Of a stretch of 52,820 nucleotides of DNA, positions 1 to 12,725 are shown in pieces. The position numbers were made by a program, and so were the translations under genes. Position 1 is the stretch's first letter, and each line of letters opens with the position of its first letter. The notes beneath the pieces are model-generated. The model did not search any database. It was given only the letters and a program-made list of their open reading frames with translations, and was not told the DNA's origin. The stretch is from Hysterium pulicare CBS 123377 (taxonomy: Eukaryota > Ascomycota > Dothideomycetes > Hysteriales > Hysteriaceae): contig AJFK01000239.1 of the NCBI GenBank assembly GCA_000467715.1, forward strand, positions 1 to 52,820, in the 5' to 3' direction.

Positions 1-180
1 ATAAAGTTTATATAACTACTAATATAATTAAAATAAACTTAATAAATAATAATATAATATAATCTATTAAATTAATTTATTATTATATTATATTATATTA
101 ATTTTATTTAATTTATATAAAAACATTTATTAGATTTAAACTATATAAATAGATATTAAAGTTTAGACTATTGCTAAATA
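1..180. repeat. AT-rich island with imperfect inverted repeat
   Basis: The first ~180 bases are almost pure A/T. Runs of AATATAAT-type sequence around 41-63 are mirrored by ATTATATT-type sequence around 75-100, so the stretch can fold into a long imperfect hairpin. Composition changes sharply to ordinary genic sequence after about 190. It resembles the AT-rich blocks left by repeat-induced point mutation or old transposons in filamentous fungi, but no element can be named. Confidence 0.6.
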
Positions 181-1232
181 TAATCTGTAGCATTGCAGCT
201 GTTTAGACATCACTTCTTAAACCTACTAGTATAGTGTAATGGCGGGCACAATCTAACGTATCTTGTATCTGACATTGTATAGCACTGGTCTGGCATATGC
301 ACTATTTAATAGCGATCCCGGGATTCCATACAATGAAGGCTTTTACTGCAATTAGAGAGATTTATCGAACCTCACTGTCGACTGCGCATCGGGATAATGA
401 TCAACCTCAGTAATGCCCATGGGACTTTCGATTGAAGTAGAGATAGATGAAAAGGCGCGCGCCCTGGTAACAAAAGCCTTAAGGGATTTCGTATTCCTGT
501 TCTTCCTAACCCGCATTAGTCTCGCGTCTTGGGTTTTCCTCCCGCACAGTCATAAAAAGCCACGGACGTCCCTCCAATCTAGTACACATGCAGAGCACCC
601 TACTTGGGAAGTACAAAATGCCCTACACCATTCCTTTTAGCAGGAAAACAAGACTTTGAAAAGAGCGCCCTTTTGAACGTGATCTACGCCATACTGCCAG
701 AAAACCGCCGTAAAGAGGCACAAGAACATGCATTGTATGGCATGCATGACGACGCGTGACCAAAAGCCCAGAAAAACCAAAGTCCTTGGAAGCACTCGGA
801 ATTTGTGAAAGCGTTAAGCGCATTGAGACAACTGGCGAACCAGTGCAATCTGAAACAACCTACCCAGATCGATCATCGTAGAACAGAAACGTTGAAATTG
901 TAAATGCCGAGAGACATGTAATGCCGTGAAGTACGCCGTCAACTGTAGAGCGTGATGGGAATGGAGAATAAACAGTAAAAGAAACCTGTTACGTTGTGTT
1001 GCGTTACAACTTCGGTTCGAAAGACCTGGAGATGTTTCCTTCAACAGCAAGCAGACTTCAGAACATATTCGAGCCTACGATAGTAAAGGCAAGTTCTCGT
1101 AACGCGAAGAGACATGTCGTCATATACACGCATGCAAGAGACGGTCGATTAGCTGATGGGGCGAGAGGAAAGGACTACAGTGTGCTAGACCTTTAGGAGT
1201 CTTCAACAAATGTCGTGAAGAGCCGATACTTT
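181..1232. other. Intergenic, no gene seen
   Basis: Open frames here are short, lack a supporting splice structure and resemble nothing I recognise. The last part is probably the 3' UTR of the phosphodiesterase gene that ends at 1233. Confidence 0.5.
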
Positions 1233-4200
1233 TCAGTCCTCGCTATTCACCGAAAGCCCCGGGTCGCTCGTTGGGGGAGTTCTTGGTTGTGACGAGCTGC
1301 CATAACTTGATAGCTGCTTCTCTTGATCAACGGTATTCCTTGGTCTTCTTCGGAAGAAACTCTTGAATTTTCCGGTTCGACTTCTGTCCGGGCTTGGAGG
1401 ACATGTTGAAGAGGTTGAGTTTGAGTTTGACATGACCGGATCTAGGAAGATTTCTTTATTCTGGTCAAACCCACCACCGTCTCCAAGCTTCCAGTCGCGA
1501 GTTCGCCGGCGATTACTCATCGGTTTCCACCAATCGCCTTTCCGAATCGATTCCCGGTGACCCTCGGACTTCGCAAGGTTGCTATCACCACTACGCTTTC
1601 CTGTACCCCAGTTATTCACATTGGAATTACCAGCGTTGCCATTCGCTGCATGAGACAGATCAACCTCAGAGTGGCTTTGCGATGGTGCGTGAGGGAGTGG
1701 GAATAAATTCATTGCTGAGTCAAAGTCAGGACCAATACCTAGAGGTCTCGAGGGTTTATAGGGCGGATAATTATTTGGATCTGGTGCCTTACCCTGACCG
1801 CGACGTACAGGTGATGGTGCCGTCACAGGCCGCGTGTTATCCCTTTCTCCATCGCCGGGAGACTTGTTGAACAGCTTAGGAGAGGCCTTTGTTGGAGAAT
1901 CTTTCCGTTTGTTTGGCGAAATAGACCGTAAACGAGGTCCACGATTACTATCCTTTCCTGCCTTATCCGAAGCATTAGGCGTCTGAGTTACAATAATGGC
2001 CGTGATGCTTGCGTCGCCACTCCCTCGCCTGGATTGGCTTTGATTTTCGACGGACGCCAACGAGCGGGTTCCTTGAATGCCGGTACCTGACGACCGTCGC
2101 GAGCTTTTCTCGAAACCGAGTGACGACCGGCGGGAAGCCGATGTCGCGGCTGCATGCGAACTACCGGACGAACGACGGTTCGAATCATCTGAGAGAGAAA
2201 CCTTAGTGGGTGTAACAATTACCTGAGCTGGAGATGGCGTCGTTTGGTTATTGCCAATGCGTTGCGTGGAAGTCGTCTTCGTCTCTGATAAAAACTTAGG
2301 GGACACTCCAGAGCGAGGACTTGGAGTTGGGTCAGTGGCAAAACCTGGTGATAAATACCCCAGATTAAGCCCAGGTCGGTTTAGTTTTGCTGTCTTCTCA
2401 TGTTCGATTTTCCTTTCCCAGATAGATTGATTCGAAAGAATCTCTTCTGTACTGAACCGCATGGCAGGGAGAATGTCCGCGACAGCTTCGAAAAGAGGCC
2501 TGGCGAAAATGTTCATGAATCCAATTTGAGATTCACCCATTTTTATCATATCATCTCTGACAGGGGGGCCTCCGAAGAGACACGAGGGAATTTGTAGCTC
2601 ATGCTCCATAACGCCTTGGTTACTGAATTCGTCAGTGAGGATAGCAGCCCATCGTGCAGCAGTGTCAAATTTTCGTGCCTGCAGCATTGTCAGAGTTATG
2701 TAGGTTTCGAGGTCCTCGATTTACTTACGACATTGCTGATATCAGCGCATTTGATGAGTAAACCGCATGTCAAGTCTTTGTACTCTTCACGAATTTTGAC
2801 GCTCCATCCATCCATTGTACCGGAATTGTGAGCTAATTTTTCTTGCACGCTACCTAGATCGCTCATGTATTTGAAATGCAACCCCATGTCAGTGGCTAGA
2901 ATGCTATTGATCATTAACTTTCGCATGTCTGCATCTGAAAACGCAACTGGCCAATATCGGCGGAGAATTTGCGAATATGCCGCACAATGGAAGGATTCGA
3001 GGACGGAACGATCGTTATACAGTTGGGCCAACGGAGCGTTAAGAGCTACGAGGAAGGCATTGTTCACACCCGGATGTCCCACATCGTGCCCTATTGCGGA
3101 AATGAGAAGGGTTAAAGCATCGAAAGGCCTCAAAAGTTGTGCGATCGGTGGTTTATCAGGGAGATCTTGACCGGGACTGCCGTGGGCATATGGGGGTAAT
3201 GTTCCAATTTGGACAAGGAAATGAAACAAGGCTTGGAGGACATCGGTTACATGTCGGAAGTTGTGGTAGAGGACGAAGTCGTTGTATGCAGTCCGACTGG
3301 CAAGAAGGAATATTATCAAGTCCTCTGTTATGCAGGATCAGCGTTTTGATAGCTCAAGTAGAGTTTGCCTAATCTCACCATCGCTCATCCGCCACTTCTC
3401 TAATTCTGGCATTTGCAAAGCGTGCTTCAACATTAGCAGTGCACCGTAGAGCAATTCGTCGTCGGTGAAGTCGTGTGCAGAGAAACTCCAAGATCCAATG
3501 GCAGCGGCAATGACTCTCATCCGATCTGGATCAATGAAAATATCCCTCGAAGCACGTTAGAAGGAAGTTTGTTTCTGCCCATGCGTAATCACTTACGTTG
3601 AATTTAGAGACTCTCCTACCGTCTCTGGGTTGCATATTCCGCTCATCAAGCTCGACACCATCGCCTCTCGAAGATATGCGTATGGCTTTGCATCATCAAC
3701 ACCGACCCAAGACAGCTTTCTATTCCTTTTTTGAGTTAGGAAGCCTGCCTCTTCTCGAGAGAATTCCTTATGGACACGATAAGCATGCACAGCTAGCCCG
3801 TGCACATGATCCTTAGATAGTGGACTTGATAGGACATCAACTGCACCAGCATCGAGGTAGCGGACCAAGCGCACGGTATCGGACAAAACTTGGGAGCCAT
3901 GGATGCTCGGCGAAGGAAGGTTGTGAGACGGCCATTCGCGATCAAGCCCACTGAGTACTACGACTGGGACAACAAGCTTCGGCAAGTTCCGGGACTGGAT
4001 TTCTGAGGAGACGTGTTGAAGAAGATGCATGCCATAAATGTCTTCGGGCTCAGTTAAGTCAATTCTAGCGTTCCGGGTAGAAGTGGGTGAAGGTGTCCTT
4101 GGTTCTCGGGACAATCGCTTCAAACGCTGCTCTTCATCGTAAGGAATGTCAATGAGTACAATTGTCGGTATGTTTCCTTTGGGAGATTGGTGAAGCTGCG

Positions 4201-4500
4201 ACAGTTTTGAGAGACACGAGGCGCCTGTGCCGCAGATGTAAACTATGAAAATGTCAATGGATACTTCTCTATTCGTGGACGTTGTCGATTAATATTACCT
4301 TCATTGAAAGTAGACAAGATCGCTTCGACATTTGCATGTATTTCTGGGGATGGTGCAGACTTTCCAGTGGCGACGTATCCCGAAAAAAAGCTTCCATTAT
4401 TGGATTGTGCAGCTAGTGAACCTGGCATGCTATCTCTACGAGCGTGTTCATCTTTTGCTCGCCGATTAAGATAGATGATGTTACACGCGCCATGTTCCAT
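1233..4500 (-). CDS. pdeH: High-affinity cAMP phosphodiesterase (class I, PdeH/Pde2-like)
   Basis: Hydrolyses cAMP to 5'-AMP and so dampens protein kinase A signalling. Model: complement of 4500-4299, 4242-3597, 3545-3379, 3324-2729, 2678-1233; four introns of 50-56 nt, 1018 aa. The intron at 3378-3325 (donor GTGAGA, branch CTGAT, acceptor AACAG) removes an apparent in-frame TGA. The catalytic domain begins with YHNFRH (H359, H363), followed by the HD signature HDVGHPGVNN (H418, D419, H422) and the late metal ligand in CADISNV (D533). Residues ~80-250 look like a degenerate response-regulator receiver (VVPVVVLSG, then DAGAVDVLSSPL), as in filamentous-fungal PdeH proteins. The last ~400 residues are Ser/Arg/Pro-rich and probably disordered. 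ATG 4500 is the first start in the first coding exon. The family call is firm; the symbol follows the fungal PdeH-type layout. Confidence 0.93.
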
Positions 4501-7500
4501 GGCTGTGCAGTTTGATTATGGGTGACCAGCAGCTGGTCTCCGGCTTTTCGTGAGCCTCCCACACCCACACTTTGGGGAGGATACCTTGAGGCGTCGCAAA
4601 ATGGAAGGAAACTGAGGAATTATGACTGAATACGCCAGCGGGGTAGGAGAACAAAGAATGATGGAGTATCTTGAAAGACTAGGCGACAGGTATGCGAAGG
4701 ATGTAGGTTGGTGATGCCGTGAGAACTATCAGGGCCACAACAAATCAATTGGACCGCCACGAGGATATAATATTAGAGGAGCGGTCCTAGGGAACCGCGA
4801 TGAAGACGAAGAACTCTCCCGAGACGAGGAAGGTGGTGAGGAGTAGGCACGGGAGCGCTTTCTTTGATCTGATATCTGAAACGAGGACCAAGACAGACTG
4901 CACCGGGAACCTGCCACGACAAATGCGGAAACGCAATGTGTTATTCTTACGACAAGTGCCGACAATTCTATTCAAGGAGGGTATGCGAACGATGCTTCGG
5001 CAGGGGCGGGGATGATGGAAGAGGTGTGCGAGGTATGCGAGGCGCTGAAACTGTTGATAGGCCGTCCTGCCGTCCTCGACAGAAAGCTGGTCAATGGCGC
5101 GCGCAACACAACGGACTCGAGATGAACGTTTCTCGATAACCTTGCGGCTCTTAAGACTATCAAAAGGAGGCGGTTGTTGTTCGTCACGAGGAAAGCGGCA
5201 GAAAACGGCGACGATTCAGACGCAGGGGTCGGTGGATAAAAGCGTCAGTGTCGCAAAGAGCGCACGCGCAGAATTCGATGCGCAGCGAGCAGCATCGGGG
5301 CGCGATACAGTTCGGAGAGAAGAGGAAGGGATATTTGGGCGACGGTCGGCGAGAGTGATGGGTGAGGTTGTGGAGGTGGTGTGGTGATGGAGCAGCAGAG
5401 TGATGGACGACGAGATTGGGATGTCACACAGTGGCAGGACTCGAAATTGGGCTGATCCCCACTCGTCGCTCTCTGACTCTCTTCTCGAAGGCAGACGGAC
5501 GCCGTGATTGGCTTGGAACGGTCGCAACGGAAAGCCCCCAAAACAGCCAGCAGGGGCGCAGGAATGCAGGCGGCCGTGTCGAAGAAGCGCACTAGAAGAA
5601 CAGCAGAAGACCCGCTCGCCGTCTACCATGGCACCTCGCGTGCAGTCTCGTTGATGTCCGGCGCTCTTCTCTCTACAAACTACTAATTAAGAATTGCGAG
5701 TTACGTGTTCATAGTGCTCTTGTCGACTCTTCTCCAGTCCGTGAACACCTTTGCTGTGTATGCACTGGCTGCGCATAGCTACTCTAGTACCTCGTCAGCG
5801 CTGAGACGGACAGGTCACAGCAGGCTCTGAAATCTCCGCTCGGAACAAGCCTTGGAGTCGAGCAAGACCAGCCACCAAGCCTTCCAATGATAGATTCCAA
5901 TGATAGACCCAGGTGCCATTGGCCGCACATTGCATATCCGGGGAATGCTGACGGTGAGCCTCGTCTTGCTGATCGGCCGACAGAGTTCACAGTTGTTGGA
6001 CAACTGTTTGCATCGCACAGGGACCTCCGTGCCTCCCCCGCTCGCAGGGAGCGAACAAAACCACGAACTCGCCACCTCCACTGTCGCTCTCCTCAGCTTT
6101 ATCCAAAGCAGGAAGTCTTCTAGAAGGGACAGGTTAGGCGTGACGCTTCGGTTCATCCAGCAGAAGACGATCTCGAAGAGCTAATAAACCCCGTGCCGCA
6201 CTCAGACCCTCATCCCGACTGCCGTCCGCGTCACACATCAAAACTCAATCCACACAACCGACTCTGGTCGCAGATCCTGGAGCACTCAAACAGGAAGTAG
6301 GGCATGCACATCACTTCAACGGTCTACTCACAGATCATCCGCCAAGATCGATCTCCGCGCCGTTGGCTTCTCACCTGCGATATCTGTATTTTCGCCATTA
6401 CTACGGAGTACTTGTCAGGATTCAGATGGCTCCGAAGCTAGCAGTATTCAAAGCCGCGGCTCACCAAGGGCGCCCAATGCGGCAGGTGCTACCCCCAGCA
6501 CCCCGTATGCAAGTCTATTATACGGACGTTCTTCGATGCGTACGTGGAAAGACACTTTGATAGCGAACGATTTGCCCTGGTACGTCTGGCTAACTACTGG
6601 CCTACTAACGATTTAAGCTTTCAAAGACTAGTCGATCGTAACTCGTTCTGACACTCTCAAGCTACCATCATATTAATCAATCTGATAGTGAATGGACTGG
6701 GCTGTGGCGAGATCGGTCCAGCAGATTGTCCTTAGTGCTCGTCGTGTTGTCGCTTTCCGTGCAACTGTTTTCCGCTTTCAGGTGCTTGTCTAATGCTTGC
6801 AAGACTCGTTCAACTATTTGATCACTTGCTCATCATTCACGCACTTATGCAATTATCTTTTGCGTCATCAACTCTTGCCCTCTCTCTTCTCCTTTGCGTT
6901 TCCCAGAGGTAAGGATTATCCGGTATGCGCTGTCGATCTATGCTATGAGAACGGTCTTGGAAGACGACTTGAACGCCGATTAGATTAAGGTCAGCTGGCT
7001 ACCCTTGATCAGTCCTCGGTCTGGCAGAGATCAGCTCGCCTTTCGACACATCGACTAACCGCGCTCCACCTATTGGCTGTCGTAGGATCGAACTTTGCGC
7101 CTGCCACGAAACACCAGGAAATACTTCTCGATGTCATAAAACCCACCGCTTGAGTTCGCGCATGCTCGATACGCCATCATTGGGGAAATGCTTCGAGACC
7201 ACAACACCTCTGGGTTCCTTAAGCATTCATTTCTTTCATGCGAGCTAATTTGACGAGTTCGCAGTGGGCGCGGCATATTTACTGAGCGTCGCGATCCGAC
7301 GATGATCAAATGGCCTGTTAAAAATACGCACCGTACCACATGGCCAGGATCTGGTCTTGGACATTTGAAGGGAGAGAATCTTGACGAGTGACAGGAATGT
7401 TACCACCTGAAGCAAGGCCTATACCAGCACCATAGACTGGAACAATTGTGCTGAGCATCTTAGACTGACGGCGCTCTTTCGCTAAAACAGCATCCAAGTT

Positions 7501-8853
7501 CAGATCAAGCAAACTCTCTCTACCGTAAGTGGCAATTGATTGTAGGCGCTAATGAACAATTTCTAACTAATTATATCTGATGTCTCACACAGCTCTTCTC
7601 GGGGCTATTATAAAGCCATGTGGTTGACACAGTATGTGGCCGCCGCTGGCCAATCCGAGAATATCGCCCTATGTCCCACCTGCTTGCCGAACATCAAGCA
7701 CTGTGTATATATTCCCCCCACGATAAGATTAGATTCAACATACTGAATGGCAATAGTCACCTCCGTAATTCGAAATTCTGCTCTGTTCGAAGCTTGAAAT
7801 TACTATATCAAAATCCGGCCTTTCTGGCAGATGTACCAAACCCCGACGGTGCGACGTTACTATTGGCACCCAACTCAATCTGGGCGAAGACTGCCGGAGC
7901 TACGATCTCTCTGCATTCTTAGCCAGTAGCGGCAGCTACGCGGTAGCGTTCACATGATGCTCAGAAATATCAACTTTCTCATCTTGGAATCGAGGTTGCT
8001 TACCAAAATTCAGCTCGTGCTGAATAAACTAACAAACATTGCCTATTAGATAGGACTGGAGCTAGACTAGTTCTCTCAAAATCTACACTTTTGTGGTAGG
8101 TTCAGCTACAATCGGGCGTGCCTGATAGGTAAAGTGCAACAGCTGAAAACATAAACTTGTAGGATGTTGCAAGCTGCCCTTCATTCATCTGCTTTCTTCG
8201 CCGATAGCACCGCATTTCCCTTCGCGTCCTTGATATGTTCGTCAAGTGTCCTTCCATCGGTCATCCCTCTATGCCATTAGGCCAACATCCAGTCATACCA
8301 CAGCCGAGAGCCTGCCTTTATGCTGTATCCCTTCAAACTAGGAATGAGAAACAGTTTCGCTTCACCATGTGCACGTCAACGTTCCGAAGCCGTTGAGAAT
8401 TCTGCACGCAAATCCGCTGGTTGGTCACAAGAATTTACGCGCATATACTGCGACTAAGAAACTTAGAATAAATTCGAACTACATAGGTAAGAAGTTCACG
8501 AGAAAGCAGACCATTCCGTAAGCTATTCGTTCAGAAGGTCTAACTTCTTGGGGTCGAGGTGCGATGTGCCATCACGTGACCACCTGTACAATGACGTTGA
8601 ATATCCCGACGTCATTGGGACTATATGTAGATCCTCACCTCTTCCCAGTTCTCTAACCTAAGATTCTATCGTGTATGTATTGATTCCCGTTGGCTTAACC
8701 CTATTGCCTACTTCATAATATCTCATTCAGTGTTTCAAAATTCCTTCTAAACAAGCAGTCGCGTCAGTCGCCCTCCTTTCCCTCCTCTCCGCCGTCGAGA
8801 AATCTCACAGGTCTAAAAAGGAGGTAGGGAAGGACGACTTCTCAAACCAAGAC
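4501..8853. other. Long gene-free interval (4.35 kb)
   Basis: This is the longest stretch without a gene. The part next to 4500 should hold the promoter and 5' leader of the phosphodiesterase. A consensus-like plus-strand intron (GTAAGT at 7525, CTAACTAA, CACACAG ending 7592) and a 64-codon minus-strand frame at 7318-7512 hint at transcription or a decayed gene around 7300-7925, but neither joins into a recognisable protein. The last ~200 bases are probably the leader of the gene at 8854. Confidence 0.4.
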
Positions 8854-10495
8854 ATGTCTGGGGAACTCCAGACTATTCCTGCTCGCCACGGTGTCGCGAC
8901 CTTTGTACCTCGTGGCCGTACAATCAAAATTATCAACACCTATGGAAAGCAGGTAGTCAGCACATGGGCGTTCTCGTTGCATAAGCCTCCCGAAGAGGAG
9001 AAGCGAGAGGATGCGGAGGAAAATGTCGACAAAAGCCCTGAAGAACTGGGCGAAGAGGTGAAAGAGGTAGCCAAGGAGGTTCAAGAAGAGCCTAAGAAGG
9101 TGGAAGGAAAAGAAGAGCTAAAACAGTCTGATGAGGAAGCTCAGGAGGCTGTTGATGACCCTCCGGAACAGGCACCAGAAAGCGAAGAAGTAAAGACAGA
9201 GGAAGCAGGCAAGAAAACCAATAAATCAGTTAAGAAGAAACCTGAAAAAAAGACCTGGTCCTCGTATCTTCCCTCGTTACCCTACCGCTCGAAAAACCCT
9301 GCCCAAGAGAAACCTAGTGTTGAGGCCGAGAAAGCCGAAAACGAGGCGAACTCTAGGAAATGGTCATCTTATCTACCGACCGGCAAGGGTTTCTCAAGTT
9401 ACGTACCGAATGTACAACTACCGGATTCCAAAGATGTGATGAGTGCTTTCAAGGCAACCCATCCTAGGGATCCGAACAAAAGCTATGCTGAGCAACTGTA
9501 CGACTTTTCAAAGACACCCGTTGGAGCTGGGAGCATAGCTGGTAAGGACTTGTTGTTCGCTTCCTGACACGCTGGCGTTGCTAACACACTTCATAGTGGC
9601 GACAGGCTCCGGCACGGCGTCTTCAATCTATGCAGCCTACAATGCATATACCAAACTTGCGCCCTCCCTTGCTGAAACCCCCCCAATGGAGTTCCTTTCT
9701 ATTTCACACACCCGCGCCTTCTCCCGCCGTCTAGTTCCTGAACCCGAGGATACTTTGCTTAGTAACTTACGCGCACCAGTCATGACTTTGATTGAGGACT
9801 CAACTCCCGGTGCGCATGACACGCTCACTGCGGCCTGTGACGCAAGTTTGTATGCAGCTCTTGGCGTGGATAAACCGGAAGAACATGGCTCTTGCGCTGA
9901 AAACCTTGTCCTAGCGCTTAAAGAACTGAATGAAAAGGCTGGACTGAAAGGCAATAAAGCCGTTGGTGCGGACGTGACGGTAAATTTCGCTCCCCAACCA
10001 CTGCATCTTTTCATGAACACCCCAATTGTTGCGGACGCATCTCCGAAAGAGGAGGGGGTGGGAGCTAAGGGCATGACTTTTAAGATTGAGGAACCTAAAG
10101 GAAAGAAGAGAGGGTTCGTCAGATTCAAAGCCGAGAGAGACATTGTGGTCGTTATGAGTGCTTGCCCGATGGATGTGGGCAGTCAGAATGGCGGGAAGTG
10201 CATGGCCGCGAACTTCATGGTAGAGGGGACGGAGGAAGACAATAAGGAACAGAAACCCAAGGGCAAGCCTGCGAAACTAAATCAGCCCGAGGCAAAGGGG
10301 AAGCCAATGCCGAAACCAAAGGGAGGACCCGCCAAATTCATCGCTCCGACGGAACAGAACGCAGCTTCCTTGGACAAATCGGAGAAGGGTGATGCGAGGC
10401 CAGCAGAGGGGTCGCCCAAGCCGAAGAAGAAACCGAAAAAATTAGAGAAGCGTAGCGAAGGAGCGACGCCCTCATCCAAGAGTGAGTCTTCGTAA
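8854..10495 (+). CDS. DUF1989 (urea carboxylase-associated family) protein with large charged insertion
   Basis: Exons 8854-9541 and 9597-10495; one 55-nt intron (GTAAGG donor, CTAAC branch, TCATAG acceptor); 528 aa. The N-terminus carries the opening DUF1989 signature (IPARHG, PRGRTIKIINTYG, STWAF). The remainder of the fold appears only after residue ~215: SISHTRAF, DTLLSNLRAP, LIEDSTPGAHDTL, then AACD and GSCAENL. Between them lie ~150 residues rich in Glu, Lys and Pro with repeated W-S-S-Y-L-P motifs. The C-terminal ~90 residues are Lys/Pro-rich and look disordered. Bacterial relatives sit in urea/guanidine degradation operons and the domain has His/Cys residues that could bind metal; the function of the fungal stand-alone form is unknown to me. 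It has no functionally linked neighbour here. Confidence 0.85.
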
Positions 10496-11330
10496 GCGAT
10501 GACTGAAAGGATGAAGGTCAGAACTAGGAGGAGTTAAAAAGGCCGGAAATGTCATTTGCAACCTCAGTATTGCCGTAAGACTTCCATATAATATATCTCG
10601 AATGATTTCCAAAAGACACGCTAAAAGGGCAGTGGTTTTGACATCACTGCTTTTGTAATGTTGAGAATATATGGAGCCTGTTGCGATATTTTAGTTCCAA
10701 GCCGTGGCAGTTTGCGTCCGAGTAGGGAGCCAAAGGTTTCGAAAATATGAACCTTTTGGGATGAATAGACGATGAATTGGCTGTTAACGTTCTGTCGAAC
10801 AAGCAGGTGAATATCCTAATGTTACTAGAGGAGTGTGAACATGTTACGGAAGCCTTTCCCAAATATATCCTTCAATCATTGTGTTCAATCATTGTCTTAC
10901 TCCAACGACCTGGATGGTTACATTGATAATGACAAAAGAGGCAAGTTTCCATATCAGGTGCTGACTCAGCAATGCGGTGCTACATAACAAGAAATCTTTG
11001 ACGGCTCATGGTGGATAGTGTTCGAATATCTGATAAAGCCGTTGTCGCAGGTGACTCAGCGGACAAACACGGGATCATTCCTGCGCCCTTTTCTGCACCG
11101 GCGGGCACAAATGCTTCGTATACGGAGACGGTCGTCGGATATAGCTTACAACGTGCGCTGAAGTATCGGAAGCAAACTTCCCAGTTTGTCACATTCAGAG
11201 CATGGTAACGGATACAGGCTAGATGTGTCTTGATATAAATCATGAAGGCCCCATTCTACCATACTCTTAGTCCGCTCTCATAGAATTGAAGCTCACCGGA
11301 ATCTTTCTACTTGTTCGTTGAATCCTCAAG
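10496..11330. other. Intergenic, no gene seen
   Basis: 3' flank of the DUF1989 gene and 5' flank of the broken dehydrogenase. No supported coding region or RNA gene. Confidence 0.5.
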
Positions 11331-12431
11331 ATGCCTGCTCAGTATAAGCTTCCTTCAAATGCTGTTTGATTTAGTGAGCATGATTTACTTTCAACCCTCG
11401 CCTACCTTTTCTAATATTCCAGCAGTCACCGGATGCTCGTCCGGAATGGGTGAATCCCTCGCATCACTTGTTGCCAAAACAACGAATCGCCTTGTCGCTA
11501 CGGCCAGGAAAACTTCAGCCCTCTCATATCTACCTGATTCCCCTAACGTTCTAAAACCCAGTCTGGACGTAACCTCGAATGCCGCTATTAAATTGGCAGT
11601 TGCTGCTGGCACTGAGAAATTTGGCCGCATCGATGTGTTCGTCAATAACGCTGGCTATTGTTTGTTCGGCGATACCGAGGCATCCACAGATGAGCAAGCT
11701 CGACATCAGATGGACACTAACTTCTGGGGTGCCGTGGATGTGACCAAAGAGGCACTCAGACTGCTGAGGGAGGTAAACCCTAAGACATGACAAGTCCGAA
11801 GACCATATCTCAATAGTATACTTGAAGGGTACTGATGCGAGTTTCGATAGATTGGGGGTGTTGTGTGCCAAATTGCTTTGATGGGGGTCGGTTAGCGTTT
11901 CCAGGAAGTTCATTTTGGCATGCTAGGTCAGTTTCATTCCTATGTGGAGGTTTGATAAGATCACCATTTTGACACCGAACAGCAAATTCGCTCTTGAAGG
12001 GTTCACGGAAGCCGTCTCAGAAGAAATGAGCCCGAATTGGAACACTCACTTCGCCAATATCGAGCCCGGGGTGTCAAAACAATTATACAGGCGGCAGCAT
12101 GGTGCACTTAGAGCGACATCCAGCATACACTCATCCAAGATTGCCAACCAACCAGCTACGGGCGTACGAGAGCGACCCGCAAGCGACTGCAAACTGGGCG
12201 GACGCGGAGAAGGTTGCGAACATTCTTTATAGGACAATTAAAGACGGCGTGAAGGGTGCTAATGGTGGAAAAGGCGGCATACCGTTCAGACTGCCTTTGG
12301 GTAGTGATTCTTGGGGAATGCAGGAGCGAGCTTTAGACGGCGCACTGAAAGAGTTCGAGGTGCTAAAGCCGATCAGCTTCAGCACGTCTGGGGCGGAGCA
12401 GCTTGAGAGCATAGACTTTTTGAAGAAATGA
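11331..12431 (+). pseudogene. Short-chain dehydrogenase/reductase (SDR), decayed
   Basis: A classical NAD(P)-dependent SDR can be followed across three shifted frames. Visible family landmarks are the glycine-rich TGCSSGMGESLA motif from 11427, VNNAGY near 11641, TNFWG near 11719, the SKFALEGF helix near 11982 and a well-preserved C-terminal half from 12096 to the stop at 12429-12431. Breaks: a TGA at 11367-11369 where the family normally has Trp just before a 52-nt intron (11374-11425); a second stop at 11788-11790; a probable one-base loss in the G-run near 11882-11887; and two further one-base losses near 12067 and 12082, in the Gly-rich loop after the active site. The segment around the catalytic Tyr is also disturbed. 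The 56-nt intron 11927-11982 is still recognisable. Five lesions in 1.1 kb make sequencing error unlikely. The original substrate cannot be told. Confidence 0.85.
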
Positions 12432-12725
12432 ACGAGTAGAATGCTCTGTTTTCATCGAGATGGGAGAGTAGATAAGTTTCTGGCCATAGGAAGCAGATGA
12501 TTACACGATTGATTCTTGAATCAGACCCTCATCGTGCAGATGTGATGAATTATGGAGTTTTTCAACAATACTAGTAGATACCTAGGTACGTAGGTCGGGT
12601 GGTCGGGACGAGAGGCGAAGCTTTGCAGCCCACTTTTTCCAAAGACGTGGGTCTTGGCCTCTGTTTACCTTGAGGCCCAAACTTCCTCCGTCTGCACTCC
12701 CCCTCTTCTCACTAATCCCCTTACA

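Noticed and set aside
7318-7512. Minus-strand fragment considered as a rhodopsin-like membrane protein relic
   Set aside because: Only a vague glycine/aromatic pattern; flanking frames do not continue the family.
10644-11243. Several short frames between the DUF1989 gene and the SDR pseudogene
   Set aside because: Under 90 codons, overlapping on both strands, no features.
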